NCBI GenBank assembly: GCA_959596495.1
Contig: CAUFXK010000020.1
Location: forward strand, 1 to 25,122
DNA: 25,122 nt
Origin: an uncultured Collinsella sp.
Lineage (GTDB): Bacteria; Actinomycetota; Coriobacteriia; Coriobacteriales; Coriobacteriaceae
Direction of reading: 5' to 3'
Shown here: piece by piece, positions 5,540 through 15,800 of the stretch
How the letters are laid out: each line of letters starts with the position of its first letter
Numbering within the stretch: the first letter of the stretch is position 1
Translations under genes and position numbers: made by a program
Notes under the pieces: generated by a model
Told to the model about the DNA's origin: nothing
Database searches by the model: none
Seen by the model: only the letters and a program-made list of their open reading frames with translations

Positions 5540-8248
5540 CTAAAAACCAAAATCAGCAACGGGGGCAAATGAAACAGCGATGGTGTACGTCTCGCGCCAA
5601 ACGATCTTGCCCGTCTCGCGCTCGCGGCAGACCAGATAGTACGGACCCTTTGCCGAGAATCCATCCGCCGCACGCAGCGCAAACTTGGCATGCACTACGC
5701 GCTCCTGCGAATTAACAGAAGTCTTGTTAGCATGCGCCTTGACCGTATCGCTCACCTCGTTGCCACTTGCATCGGTAAACACCAGCTCGTACTCGCACGG
5801 CAAGACCTTACCTTGGGCAGGTTCTTCCTGGATCAAGTTGACCGAGAAGAGCGAGTTGGTCACTCGGCGTCCCTCACTTAGTACACGCAGCGTCGCCGCG
5901 CGCGTGTCGACAAAGTCCTTGGAACCCGAGCGCGCACGCCAAAATCCGATAATGGGCACGCAGAGCTCCTGCAGGCTCATGCCGCCGTGGACGTAGTTGT
6001 TAGTGCCGCCGGGACGCTTGAAGTGCACATTCTCGCGCGGGGCAAACCCCTCAAAACCGGCGCCCAAACGTCCCATGTCAACATTAACAAACACCTCGCG
6101 CACCTCGTCCGAAAGCTCGCCCACGGCCTCGTTGGGCACCACCAGATGACGCTTGCCGTACATGACGGGAGCGTCAAGGACGGGAAGGTCCGGCTTGCCG
6201 AGCATCTGGCACTCGCTGAGCTCCCGGCGCGTGTAGATAAAGCCGTGGTCCGCCGTTATAACAACACGAGCGCCCGGGGCGTCGGTGCACACGCGACGCG
6301 CCAACGCAGCAAGTTCCTCCACGGTGTCCGCACAGGCACCGAAGACGTCATCCTGCGTAGCGGCCTTCTCGCCCGTGGCATCGATCTTGTTGTGGTAGAG
6401 GTAGACAAGTCTTGAGTCCTTGAGCAACGCCTTACGCTCGGTTCCCGCCATGTTGAGGTATGCGCTCGAGCGTAAAGCGCAGGCCGTGGGCTCAACGTGG
6501 GCAAGCACGGCCTCACGCTGCGGAGTCGTCGCAGTGGGCATGCCGTCAGCCAACACAGACGAGCCATCCGCTGCAAGTTCAAGCGCTTGGTGTGGCAGCA
6601 GCGCAGGCATACCTACCTCGGTAATGGAGGGAAAGACCGCCTGCATACTAGAAACCTTGACGTTGCCGCCGCGCTCGCGCTCGAGCAGCGCCGCAACGTC
6701 GCGGGCCACCTCATAGCGCAACGCGTCACTCACGATAACGACTGTCGTTTTGGCAGAGCCCACATAGGTGGGCAGCACATGCCAGTAGAACTTATCCTGC
6801 CGCGCAGGGCCATCGATGTAGCCGCAATCGGCCCACTCCCCTTGCGCAGCGGCCGCCCAGCAGGTATTGGCGTCGACCAAGAACCAGTTACTGTAGAGAT
6901 TCTCCGCCCGATCCGCCACAGCTCGGGCAGGTTCCTCGAGTACATCGCACTCGACGGAGCGCGCCCGCAGATACGCGGTGCACATATGACGATAGGCGGC
7001 ATCCATGGCATACCAATCGGACGTGTAGGCATCCCACACCTGCTGGGGCTGCGCCAGATGGAAGCCGCCCGCATGCGCCTGCCTAAACGCGCACATATCG
7101 GCCACAGCGGCAAGCAGGTCAAAGTAGCTCTCGACACGACGGTACCAGCTTAGGTCGCAGCGACGCGCAGCAAATGCGCGCGCATCCTCAACACGGTCCG
7201 CGCCCTGGGCAAACGAGCAGAACAGCTGCGAGAGCACAGCCTCATTGACGCACGGAAACACATCAAGCGAGGTCAGCACATCGATCGGCAAGGTCTCGAA
7301 CCGTGCAAAGAGTCCGCGGGCGTCCTCTACCAAACGGCAAATCTCAAATAGGTCCTCGCTCGATGCCTGGGTATCGGCGGTCTGGTCCCACGTACGCACC
7401 GCCTCAAGGCAATAGGGCCCGTAGGCGGGAGCCACATGGCTCTCAAGCCCCTTGAGCGCTCCCTCGGGAAGCGCGGTGGATGCCGCCGTAAGGAGCACAT
7501 GGGATGCAAGCATAAGCAATGAGTCACGCTCGTAAAGCGGCCCATCAAACCCATAGCAACGCACGATGAAGGCAGAGAGTACATCATGCACGCAGTACTT
7601 GTCCACCAACTCGGCCAGCGCCTCGGGACCCTCGTGCAGCAGCATAGTCATACAGCCACGCAGCACAAACGCGGGGCGCGCGTCACCAAGCTCTTTACCG
7701 CCAAAAATCACCGTAAGGATGCCGAGTTCGATATCGGATGCGCTCGAGGCATGCGGAACACACGCGGCAAACTTAGCGCAGCGGGTCTTGGCATCAAAGA
7801 ACGTCTTGTGCTCGCGCAGGCTCTCGCGCACGGCGTCGATATTCTCGATGCCTAGCTGATCGGCCAAAAGCGAAAGATAGTCAGCCTGGAACTGATCGGC
7901 ATACAGCTCAACATCGGCAAGCCAATCACCCTCAAGCCTGCCGCGCGGGCAACGGCGATACAGCAAGATATCGCTCACAAGGTCATCGCGGTTGACGAGC
8001 TTCTTGACGGCAAACATGCGGCCCTCGCAGGCTTCAACAAACCGCACTGGGCGCTCAAAGTCACCGTGAGCGGGCATAACGCTGTCATCAGTCCCCGCAC
8101 CGTCGAAGCCCTCGGCGGCCAAACGTTCAAACTCAGGAGCAAACTCGCCGTCCGCATCGTGCCAAACCACCACACGGCGGGGCATGCATGCGAGCAACGG
8201 TTGCAAAAACCGCAACTTGAGCTGTTCTTCTACATCGATCTTGGGCAT
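5540..8248 (-). CDS. pglZ: PglZ, alkaline-phosphatase-superfamily protein (BREX type 1)
   Basis: This 902-residue product has the PglZ domain in its C-terminal half. Metal-site landmarks of the alkaline phosphatase superfamily are visible: VVIVSDALRYE (aspartate near residue 508), FPSITEVGMPALLP (539-552) and VVITADHGF (aspartate-histidine near 667-668). The N-terminal half (VVVWHDADGEF near 27-36) is the helical region typical of type 1 PglZ proteins. PglZ is a core BREX component required for both methylation and phage restriction in studied systems. The start at 8248 has TAAGGAT six bases upstream. The gene begins 23 bases after the detached pglX C-terminal frame and is intact, with no frameshift or missing motif. 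Confidence 0.93.
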   Translation of the reverse strand: MPKIDVEEQLKLRFLQPLLACMPRRVVVWHDADGEFAPEFERLAAEGFDGAGTDDSVMPAHGDFERPVRFVEACEGRMFAVKKLVNRDDLVSDILLYRRCPRGRLEGDWLADVELYADQFQADYLSLLADQLGIENIDAVRESLREHKTFFDAKTRCAKFAACVPHASSASDIELGILTVIFGGKELGDARPAFVLRGCMTMLLHEGPEALAELVDKYCVHDVLSAFIVRCYGFDGPLYERDSLLMLASHVLLTAASTALPEGALKGLESHVAPAYGPYCLEAVRTWDQTADTQASSEDLFEICRLVEDARGLFARFETLPIDVLTSLDVFPCVNEAVLSQLFCSFAQGADRVEDARAFAARRCDLSWYRRVESYFDLLAAVADMCAFRQAHAGGFHLAQPQQVWDAYTSDWYAMDAAYRHMCTAYLRARSVECDVLEEPARAVADRAENLYSNWFLVDANTCWAAAAQGEWADCGYIDGPARQDKFYWHVLPTYVGSAKTTVVIVSDALRYEVARDVAALLERERGGNVKVSSMQAVFPSITEVGMPALLPHQALELAADGSSVLADGMPTATTPQREAVLAHVEPTACALRSSAYLNMAGTERKALLKDSRLVYLYHNKIDATGEKAATQDDVFGACADTVEELAALARRVCTDAPGARVVITADHGFIYTRRELSECQMLGKPDLPVLDAPVMYGKRHLVVPNEAVGELSDEVREVFVNVDMGRLGAGFEGFAPRENVHFKRPGGTNNYVHGGMSLQELCVPIIGFWRARSGSKDFVDTRAATLRVLSEGRRVTNSLFSVNLIQEEPAQGKVLPCEYELVFTDASGNEVSDTVKAHANKTSVNSQERVVHAKFALRAADGFSAKGPYYLVCRERETGKIVWRETYTIAVSFAPVADFGF

Positions 8249-8271
8249 GAATATCCTTACCGTATCTGCAG

Positions 8272-9240
8272 TTACTTAATCTTTGCTAGCACATCCTGAA
8301 ACTTGGCGTAGTTGACCTTGACGCCGTCATCCAGGTCGATCTTAATCATCTGGTCTGCCAAGTGGTGCAGCTTCTCCTCGTAGCCAATGGTCTCTTTGAG
8401 CTGGTCGTTGAGCTTTTTGACGCGCTTGTCCAAGCGCACGCGCTCGCCGCGCTCGGCACCAGCAAGGGCATCGTTGGCATAGCCGATCTGGGCACGGTAG
8501 CGCTCCTGCTGCTCATGCACATAGTCGGTGCGGATGCGAGCCAATAGGTCAGGCTGGTAGCGATGCATGTAAACAAGACACTTGAAGCCGTTCTTCTTAC
8601 CGCTGTCGAACAGCCAGTAGATGGGGCGCTTCTTATAGGTCTGGCAGTGGTCCTTATAGAAGTCCTTCAAAAAGTAGGTGCGGATTACCTCGCGCGAGGT
8701 GCCCTTGCCGCCGAGCGCCTCGGCAATAAAGGCCAGGTTCTGCTCGAGCGTCTCCTCGCCGTACACGGTACGCACAAAGTCAATAAAGTAGCGCACGATG
8801 TCGTCGTCAAAGTACTCATCGTCGGTGATGGGCAGCACGTTATCGCTATCGGGCATAAAGGTCACGTGCGCGGGATCAGACATCTTTGACAGATAGTCGT
8901 CGACCGTGGCGCCCTGATCGGCCAGGACCAGTCCGTCCACATCCAGCGAATAGCGACCAAACATGCACCCCACGGCATAGCTTATGAGCGAGGTGATCTC
9001 GTCGCGCTTGGTACGCACGTATTTGTTGCCTTTATAGCTCTCGGGAATCTCATCTGCGGTATCGAAGATGCGCGCCACCGAAACGAACTTATCCTCGACC
9101 TCGATGGGCACCTCACCCTCCATGTTGTAGATCTTGGCAAAGATTCGGTTGAGCTCTTCCTCGTTAGTGCGAAGCTGCTCAAAGCGAGCGTTGACCTCGG
9201 CCTTGCGAGCCTCGTATTTTTCTTGAAGTAAAGTGGCCAT
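8272..9240 (-). CDS. pglX: Detached C-terminal domain of PglX
   Basis: This 322-residue frame matches the end of type 1 PglX methyltransferases: NEEELNRIFAKIY, then ISYAVGCMFGRYSLD, REVIRTYFLKDF, KKRPIYWLFDSGKKNGF, a long coiled-coil-like stretch, and HHLADQMIKIDLDDGVKVNY at the end. In ordinary PglX these residues follow directly after the ETSWDF..PL block, which here closes the frame ending at 10241. The start at 9240 is preferred because GAGGG (9254-9250) lies nine bases upstream; an in-frame ATG at 9258 has no such site. The frame has its own ribosome site and is undamaged, so it may be made as a separate subunit. It could equally be a remnant of a gene broken by the insertion at 9259-10240. 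Confidence 0.85.
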   Translation of the reverse strand: MATLLQEKYEARKAEVNARFEQLRTNEEELNRIFAKIYNMEGEVPIEVEDKFVSVARIFDTADEIPESYKGNKYVRTKRDEITSLISYAVGCMFGRYSLDVDGLVLADQGATVDDYLSKMSDPAHVTFMPDSDNVLPITDDEYFDDDIVRYFIDFVRTVYGEETLEQNLAFIAEALGGKGTSREVIRTYFLKDFYKDHCQTYKKRPIYWLFDSGKKNGFKCLVYMHRYQPDLLARIRTDYVHEQQERYRAQIGYANDALAGAERGERVRLDKRVKKLNDQLKETIGYEEKLHHLADQMIKIDLDDGVKVNYAKFQDVLAKIK

Positions 9241-9254
9241 ATTTGACCGCCCTC

Positions 9255-9287
9255 TCATTTAAAAACGCCGACTAATTTCATTTAAAA
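9255..9287. repeat. Short direct repeat TCATTTAAAA, two copies
   Basis: TCATTTAAAA occurs at 9255-9264 and 9278-9287, 23 bases apart, exactly at the edge where the GC-rich pglX C-terminal frame gives way to AT-rich DNA. TTTAAAA also occurs at 10259-10265 near the other edge of the inserted gene. It may mark the recombination junction; chance in AT-rich DNA is possible. Confidence 0.4.
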
Positions 9288-9385
9288 GGTCACTTTCGAG
9301 AGACAGCGAGTCTCTTTGCAATAAAAAACGTTAGAAGCTCATTCGACACGCCGTTCTTTGCAATCAAAGATGAAGCATCTCTTAC

Positions 9386-10231
9386 TCACGGATTTGCGTC
9401 ACCAGTAAGTTCCCATTTTCGATTAGAACGTGAATAAGCAATAAGCCCTTGGGCCTTCAGCTCGCCAAGCAATTTATCTAAATTACGCTTAGATAGCTCA
9501 CAGTCCTTCCCGAGATCATCTTTATTTGAGTAGGACCCACTCGAGATTCGAGACAAAACCAATTGACGCTTGTTTTCCCACTCCCGTTCTGAGGTCTCTT
9601 TCTTGCGGGCAATTTCTTCCGCCTCATATATAGCCTCGGACTTAACCACAGCAATCCAATCAATGAGAGTGCTGCATTTAAGAAATAAACGAGAACTCAC
9701 CTCAAATGAATCCGCTCCAATGAGATCTTTTCCTGGCATACCGTTTTCAAAAGCAATGAAATCCACACCGTTCTTTTCGACCAATTGAAAGCGACAATGT
9801 GCCAACGAATTTCTAATAATCCGAAATAAATCAAGCACAAAATTGCTGTTGATGAGCGCCACAACGCGATTTGAGGTACAAGTTGAAGCAAAATTGCCAG
9901 GCATATCAGCATCAACAAACCTATTTTTCATCTCTTCTTTTCGTGTGGCCGTAAATAGCGTCGACCCATCGCAGAGATTGGCCACTTCCAATAATCTTCG
10001 GTGAAGGTACCCGGATTTAGGAGGAACACTATCGGCCCATCCATAATCGAGAAGCGATATCCCTCTGCTACTCACACCTTTACAAGGAGATTCAACCAGA
10101 AAAAACTGAATAATAGAACCCATGACATCGTTATGGTCATTAACCTTAACAGCCTTTATCCAGCTTGGCTTAGGTTCGACATATTCAATTTTTGTCTTAT
10201 CGACAGGCTTGCGCCTCTTCTTTTCAGCCAT
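9386..10231 (-). CDS. HEPN-like protein with C-terminal winged helix, inserted between the two pglX parts
   Basis: This 281-residue protein starts at the ATG at 10231. A weak AGGTG site overlaps the TAG stop of the upstream pglX frame, so translation may be coupled; a GTG at 10240 would add three residues. A basic N-terminus (MAEKKRRK) is followed by a helical region with the motif RNSLAH at residues 140-145, the R-x4-H signature with N after R seen in HEPN RNases. Residues 212-223 are charged and coiled-coil-like. Residues 224-276 (LSRIS..SNKDDL..LSKRNLDKLLGELKAQGLI) read as a winged helix-turn-helix. HEPN proteins are often RNA-cleaving toxins or abortive-infection effectors. Base composition is clearly AT-richer than brxC, pglZ or brxL. 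No classical BREX gene has this form, and the function is inferred from motifs only. Confidence 0.75.
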   Translation of the reverse strand: MAEKKRRKPVDKTKIEYVEPKPSWIKAVKVNDHNDVMGSIIQFFLVESPCKGVSSRGISLLDYGWADSVPPKSGYLHRRLLEVANLCDGSTLFTATRKEEMKNRFVDADMPGNFASTCTSNRVVALINSNFVLDLFRIIRNSLAHCRFQLVEKNGVDFIAFENGMPGKDLIGADSFEVSSRLFLKCSTLIDWIAVVKSEAIYEAEEIARKKETSEREWENKRQLVLSRISSGSYSNKDDLGKDCELSKRNLDKLLGELKAQGLIAYSRSNRKWELTGDANP

Positions 10232-10240
10232 GGCGATCAC

Positions 10241-12762
10241 CTAGACAAGAGGATTACGTTTAAAATCCCAAGAGGTTTCAAACGAATCGTAGTCCGCCTT
10301 TGAAATTGAGCGAGATTCTTCAACGAGTGAACAGACAGTCGGCTCGGCAGCCTCATCTTGGATGATTGGCAACTGACCGATTTGGCCTACCTCAAAGTTT
10401 AGAGTCGGCGACATAAACGCCAAATCAATTTCGGCAATGGAACAGTTGCAGAAAGCCTGGATGTATCGGAGCTCGTTCGGCTCCGCAAAAAGACATGCTC
10501 CAGCTACCTCAAAAAGCATCCCTCGAGGCGCAAACCTAAAGGAGGCGAGGCTGGAAGAAATTTTAGACCAGGAAACTGCGGGCTTGAAATAGTCGTTCTG
10601 GTTCTTGATCACAAAATCAGGTGTAGAGAGATAAGTATACTTGGACAGAATTGCTTCCTTCATCTCCCGACCGTCATCAAACCAGTTAACCACCTCGTCG
10701 TAGTCACCCCACCACTTTCGATAGGAGCCGCCCCGAATAATCGGGAACCAACGGGAGCCACTCTGCTTTGCCTCAGGCCTGCCGCTACAATCTCGCGATG
10801 TGTTGGAAGGCGCTACTTCCCACCATTTCCTCAAAAAGCGGCCATTATCGCTCGTCGCCAAGCCCTGTCGCGGAGTAGCAACAGCATCGAGCCTCCTTCC
10901 TTTTGTGAACGATTCAACAAGGGCATCACTGGCCCAGTAGGCTATGGGGGTGCCGGGAATCTGCTTGAAGGTGTCGGCGTCGCGGCGGTAGAACCAGCCG
11001 CAATCTGGGTTTTGGATGGCCTCGACCAGTTTGAGCCTCTTGGCCTCAGAGCCGTTGATATCAACAAGGCGCACATAGGCGCCCTCGGCGCCCGAATGCT
11101 GGTTGTAGATCACGTCAGCTGTAACGTTGACGACCTCGCCGCCGATAGCATCAAACGCGCGAGGTCCCAGATGGGCCATGGAAACGATTGTCTTGTTGTC
11201 GATAACCTTGGCGCGCATCTTCTCAAAGCTGCCCAGGAACATCCAACTCTGCATGGTAACCATTGCGGCGTAGCCCTTATCCTCGACAAGGTTAAACCGC
11301 GCTCGATAAAGCACGTGCAGAGGTCGCTCTTCACGTCGGGGTAGTTCTTCTTGATCCACTTGCTCATGAATGGATTAAAGCTGCTGCTGCCCATATACGG
11401 AGGATTCGCAACGGTGCAGGTAAAACGACGGGACAGCCACTCGCAGATGGCGGCAGCGCTTTCGAGCTTAGTTTTGGCCGTAGCGGCAAAAAGGTCATCG
11501 GAACAACTCGCGGCGGCAGCCTTGAGCTCGTCGATCTCGTCCTCTGAGGGATTGAGCAGCGAACCGATCTCGCCCAAATGACTCAGCTCCTCGGCGAGCT
11601 TCTTGTTACCCGGCAACTCGTCCTCCCCTAACGGGATGCTCGAGAGCACGGTAACGTCGGCGCGAACGCCACGCCTAAAGAAGCGACGGTCGTGCTCGCG
11701 GGCGCACATGGCAAGCGCCAGCTCCGCGATCTGTGCCGCGCGGGAATCGATTTCCATACCTGCAAGGTTTTTAGTAAGAATGAGCTCGGGAATCTCGCGC
11801 TCACGATAGCCGCGCTCCTCGTACATATGGAAGAGCAGCTCAAACGCATAGACCAAGATATGGCCCGAGCCGCATGCGGGGTCGCAGAGGGTTATCTCCT
11901 CGGGACTCGATATGCGGATGAAGTCCTCGTGCTCAGTATCGGGCTCCATGTAATACTCCATGCGCTCGCGTAGCGAACTCCCTGGATTGTTGAGCATCCA
12001 CAGACGGCCGAGCGAGTTCTCGACCATATAGCGCACGATCCACTCGGGGGTGAAGAGCTGCGTGGCGGGCGCGATGTCCGCCGCCGCTGCCTTGCGCTTG
12101 GACTTGAAGAACTCGTCTTTAACGTCGGCATTGTAGTACTGATACATCCAGCCCAGAACGGTCACGCCCTCGCGCCAGTCCTCGTCAGTGAGGACGGCAT
12201 TGAGTTTGCCCACCACACTGTCAGCCATCATGAGGCCCTGGGGCAACAGCAGCTCCATGGCTCCGCCCACGCGTTCAAAGACGCCCGGCAGGCAATCGGC
12301 AAGCTCCTCGCACTGAGCAACAAACAGATAGCGCCACAACGGTTCATCCAAGCCCGCCATCTTGAGCTCGGCTATGCGATCGGTATCGGCCGTCGTTATC
12401 TCCACATCCAGTGCGTTCTCCACGGCCTCGCTGCCATGGCTGCCGTCCGCACGACTTAGCATGCGCATACGGCTGGGAAGCCATCCGCGTGCATCCATGA
12501 AGCGAATGGCCACGATGCGGTTGAACCAGGTGTAGGCCGCACGGTCGCGCAGCGCCTCGTGACCCACCTCTGCCTGCATGCGCAGTAGTTCGTCGCGTTG
12601 CTCAATCTCAGCCGGACTTAGGGGCAGGCCGTTGACGGTCTCGGACCCAACGGGCGCGGGCGCAGGTTCGGTGATGCCGTAGCGCACCATCTGCGCCTCC
12701 ACGCCTTTGATGAGCTCCGTACGGGCCCAGGTGCAGAAGCTCTTAAGAGCAGAATCGTTCAT
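10241..12762 (-). pseudogene. pglX: PglX adenine-specific DNA methyltransferase, N-terminal and recognition parts, frameshifted and lacking its C-terminus
   Basis: The start at 12762 gives MNDSALKSFCTWARTELI, typical of type 1 PglX. Methyltransferase motif I DPACGSG is at residues 294-300 and motif IV NPPY at 453-456. Near residue 490 the expected family sequence (FIERGL then LVEDKGYAAMVTMQSWMF) moves to another frame. At 11298-11291 the minus strand reads GGTTTAAC, and one extra A would restore a single frame. The second part runs from 11293 to the TAG at 10241-10243, covers the target-recognition region (GLATSDN.RFLRKWWEV to NPTLNFEVG-like SPTLNFEVGQIGQLPI) and ends ETSWDFKRNPLV. The missing C-terminal domain is the frame at 8272-9240. 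PglX methylates adenine in host DNA and sets BREX specificity. If the frameshift is real, methylation should be lost. Confidence 0.85.
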
Positions 12763-12790
12763 GGTTGATGAGCCTTTCTAAACGCCATAA

Positions 12791-12820
12791 GCCACCGGTG
12801 CGCGCTTTGGCACCGGTGGC
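12791..12820 (-). other. Strong hairpin between brxC and pglX
   Basis: An 11-bp perfect stem (12791-12801 with 12810-12820, GCCACCGGTGC type) with an 8-base loop fills the 66-base gap between the brxC stop and the pglX start. No T-run follows on the minus strand, so it is unlikely to be a full terminator. It could be a partial attenuator or mRNA-stability element that lowers pglX relative to brxC. Confidence 0.65.
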
Positions 12821-12828
12821 TCCGCGGG

Positions 12829-15800
12829 TTAGTTGATACGGATCTCGTCGTTTGCAGCGAGTGCCTGCATAAGGCGGGAGCGCAGGTCGTCCACGTAGCG
12901 CTCAACGTCCTCTGCGGACAAGAGACGACTCGGCTTGGCCAGATCGGCGCGGCGCACAGTCTTGATCTTGCGCTGGGGCTTGGGCGCGGGCACGGGAGCA
13001 GACGATGCGGCGCCCTTGTTGGAGACCTTCTTGACCACCTCACCCGTACTCATGACCTCGGTGGTGCGGCGCTCGTTGTCCATACGCACGCGGGCCTCAT
13101 CCACAGCGTCGTACATCTCGTTGGCCGCCGCACTGAGCCAGTCGCCCCAGTTAGTTGCAACAACGCTCAGTTCGTTGAGACTTTGAGCGCTGTGGGCACG
13201 GTTTTTGAACGACTCGTATTTGGTGCCGGCGTCTGCTATGGCATCCTTGGCCTGATTGACAAAGCCCTTTTGACTCTCGGCCTGCGCCCGCAGGTCTTGC
13301 AGATCGCTCTCGATGCGACACAAAAACTCATTGCGGCGGATGCCCAACAGCTTTTTCATGTCATCCTCGACGGGATCCATAAGCGGCTGCAGGTCTTTAA
13401 TACGGCCGTAGGGCTTGGGATCTTTGAGGATCTCACGAACCTTTGCCACGTTCTCCACCGCGCTGGGAATGTCATCGGAGGCATACTCGATACCCTCGGT
13501 GCGGTTCAAGAAATCCCTGGCGTGGTCAAACGCTGTTCGTTGATTGGACTCGACGAACTCAACCACCTTGTCAAAGTCTTCCTTGGCATCGAGCAAGCGC
13601 TCCTCATGCTTGGTGAACGTGGTCAAGAACGCCTCGGCCTCGTTCTGGTCCTTAAGGACGTCGGCCACCTCCGAGCGCATCTTCTCGCACTCGTCCTCAC
13701 CGGGATAAGGGTAGGCCGGCTTGATGCCCGTGTAGTAGTCGCGTGCTATGGCGAGGCACGCCTCGCGCAAGCCCTCAAGGCGCTCTTTGAGCTCGGCCAC
13801 GAGCTTATCCTCGTTGGAGGGCACGGTCTTGAGATCAAACAGGTCACACATGAGTTCGCCCGTGGCGCGCAGCAACCGGTCGCTCATGCGCATGCGCAAG
13901 CGCACCTGGGCCTTATCGGCATCCTTGCGAAGGAGTGCCACCATGCGGCTGTCGTTAGCTTGAACCGTCTGACCGCCAAACAGCACCTGCGCGCGCTGCT
14001 CTACCACAAGCTGCGCCACCACATTTGCGATGTCGACCTCGCGCCAGCCAAAGGGCCTTTGCTGGTACTGGCGCTGGATATCGCCCATAGCGGTATCCAG
14101 GTGGCGCTGGTGCTGAACTTTGAGGTAGTCCTCGACCTCCTTGAGCGCACGCGTGTTACCCGCGTCCATGCCAGCGAGCCCCGCTTGAACGTTGCCCGCC
14201 AGAGTGGAGCGGATATCGGAATCGCTCATGACCGGCGAACCGATATAGTCGGCCTTTTCAAAGACCACATCGCACAGCTGCGCCAGCACCTGGTCGAAGA
14301 CCTGGGCAGGTTTGGCCGCGCGGACCTCAATCATGCGCCCGTTGACGGCGCATCGCGCATGGAGCACGGCCTCACTCAAAAGGGCATCGGCCTCTTTCTC
14401 GTTATAGGCCGCCTCGCGCATCTTGGACTCGACGATCTGGCGCGTACTTGGCTGAAGCTCCTGGAGATTTCGCGTCTTGGCGTACTTGCGGATCTTGGCG
14501 GCGTTGACGAGCGTCTCCCAATAATCCGCCTCATCGCTCAAGGCCACGATGGCTTTGCCCGAAGAAGCCAAGGCCAGCTCGGTATCGTCCGCACGGCCCA
14601 GGTCGCTCGCCATAGTCGCCACGCAAAGCTCCATGCCGCCCATGCTGGTACCGTGGATCGAGCCGTCCACATAGCGGTCAAACGGGAAGTCATTGGCCCC
14701 ACGGTTGAGTTTGCGCGCGGTATAGATGCTGTCGAACAGGCGCTTTTTGATAGACTCGATCACCTGCGCGTTATCGATCGGGGTGCGTGCGATCTCCTGC
14801 GCTATCTCCTGCTCCTCGTCGGTGAGGAAGCTATAAGTATCGCCCTGGCGTGCCACGTAGTTCTCGCGCTCCAGGCGGGCAAGGGACTCCTTGACGCGGT
14901 CCTCGAGAGCGCGCATGTCCACGTCGAGGCCGTCGATCATGAAGATGGAGATGTTCTCGACCGTGGCCTTAACGTAGCCGATGTAGCGGATCAAGTACAG
15001 GAGCTTGAGCACCTGAACGTCGTAGGGTTCAAGGCCCTTTGCGTCCTCGGCCGCGCGGACCGCGCGGTCGACCACCTGGTTGATGCCGTGCTCCAGGTCC
15101 TTGGAGATGGTATCGAAGAAGCGCCAGAACGGCACGAGCGCACCGGCCTGGTCATGCTGGATGGCCTGAGCGCTCTCCTGGAACGCGCTCAGCATGGAGC
15201 GCTCGCCCGTTGACATGTGCTTGGCCTTGACACCGTGCTTGCGCACCTCGGTCATGACGTCGGGCAGGAGCTTAAACTGGTAGCCCACAAACGGGTAGCT
15301 AGCCACAAAATCCTTGGAGTTGGCGTAGCCGGCAAGGTCGGAGCGCGAGCCACCCTCAAAGGTAAAGTTGTTTTTGAGCACGGCGGCGTCTTGCTCGTAG
15401 ACCTGTGCAAGCATATCGGCCACCGGCGCGGTCTTCTCGAGCACACGGCGCTGGATGACCTCGTCCACGCTGGAGCTGGAGAGCGAAAGGCGGGTATTGA
15501 AGCGGCCCTGGATCTTTGAAAAGTCGTTGCCCACGGGCAGGCTCAGGTTGTCGATGGCCTCCTGGCTCGTGACCATCACCCACACGCGGCCACCGCAGGC
15601 GGCACCCAGCTCCTCGACGATGGTCTGAAGGCTCAGCATAAGGCTTGGGTCCTTGTCGTTTGTAATAAACTGACCCACCTCGTCGACCATAAAGAGCAAA
15701 CGGAAGTTGCCGCCGTGGGCCGCTGCCCGAGCGTCTACGTAGTCCTTGACCTTTTTGGCAAAAACATCGGGGGCCAAAACCTCGTCCTCAGAACCCTCAA

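Noticed and set aside
11293..11359. Independent start of the second pglX part at 11359
   Set aside because: Residues before about 11293 in that frame do not match PglX, while the other frame does up to that point, so this is a frameshift rather than a separate gene start.
13183..15213. A 676-codon plus-strand open frame across the middle of brxC
   Set aside because: It lies wholly antisense to the clearly identified brxC, has no recognisable domain, and its composition follows from GC-rich codon bias in the opposite strand.
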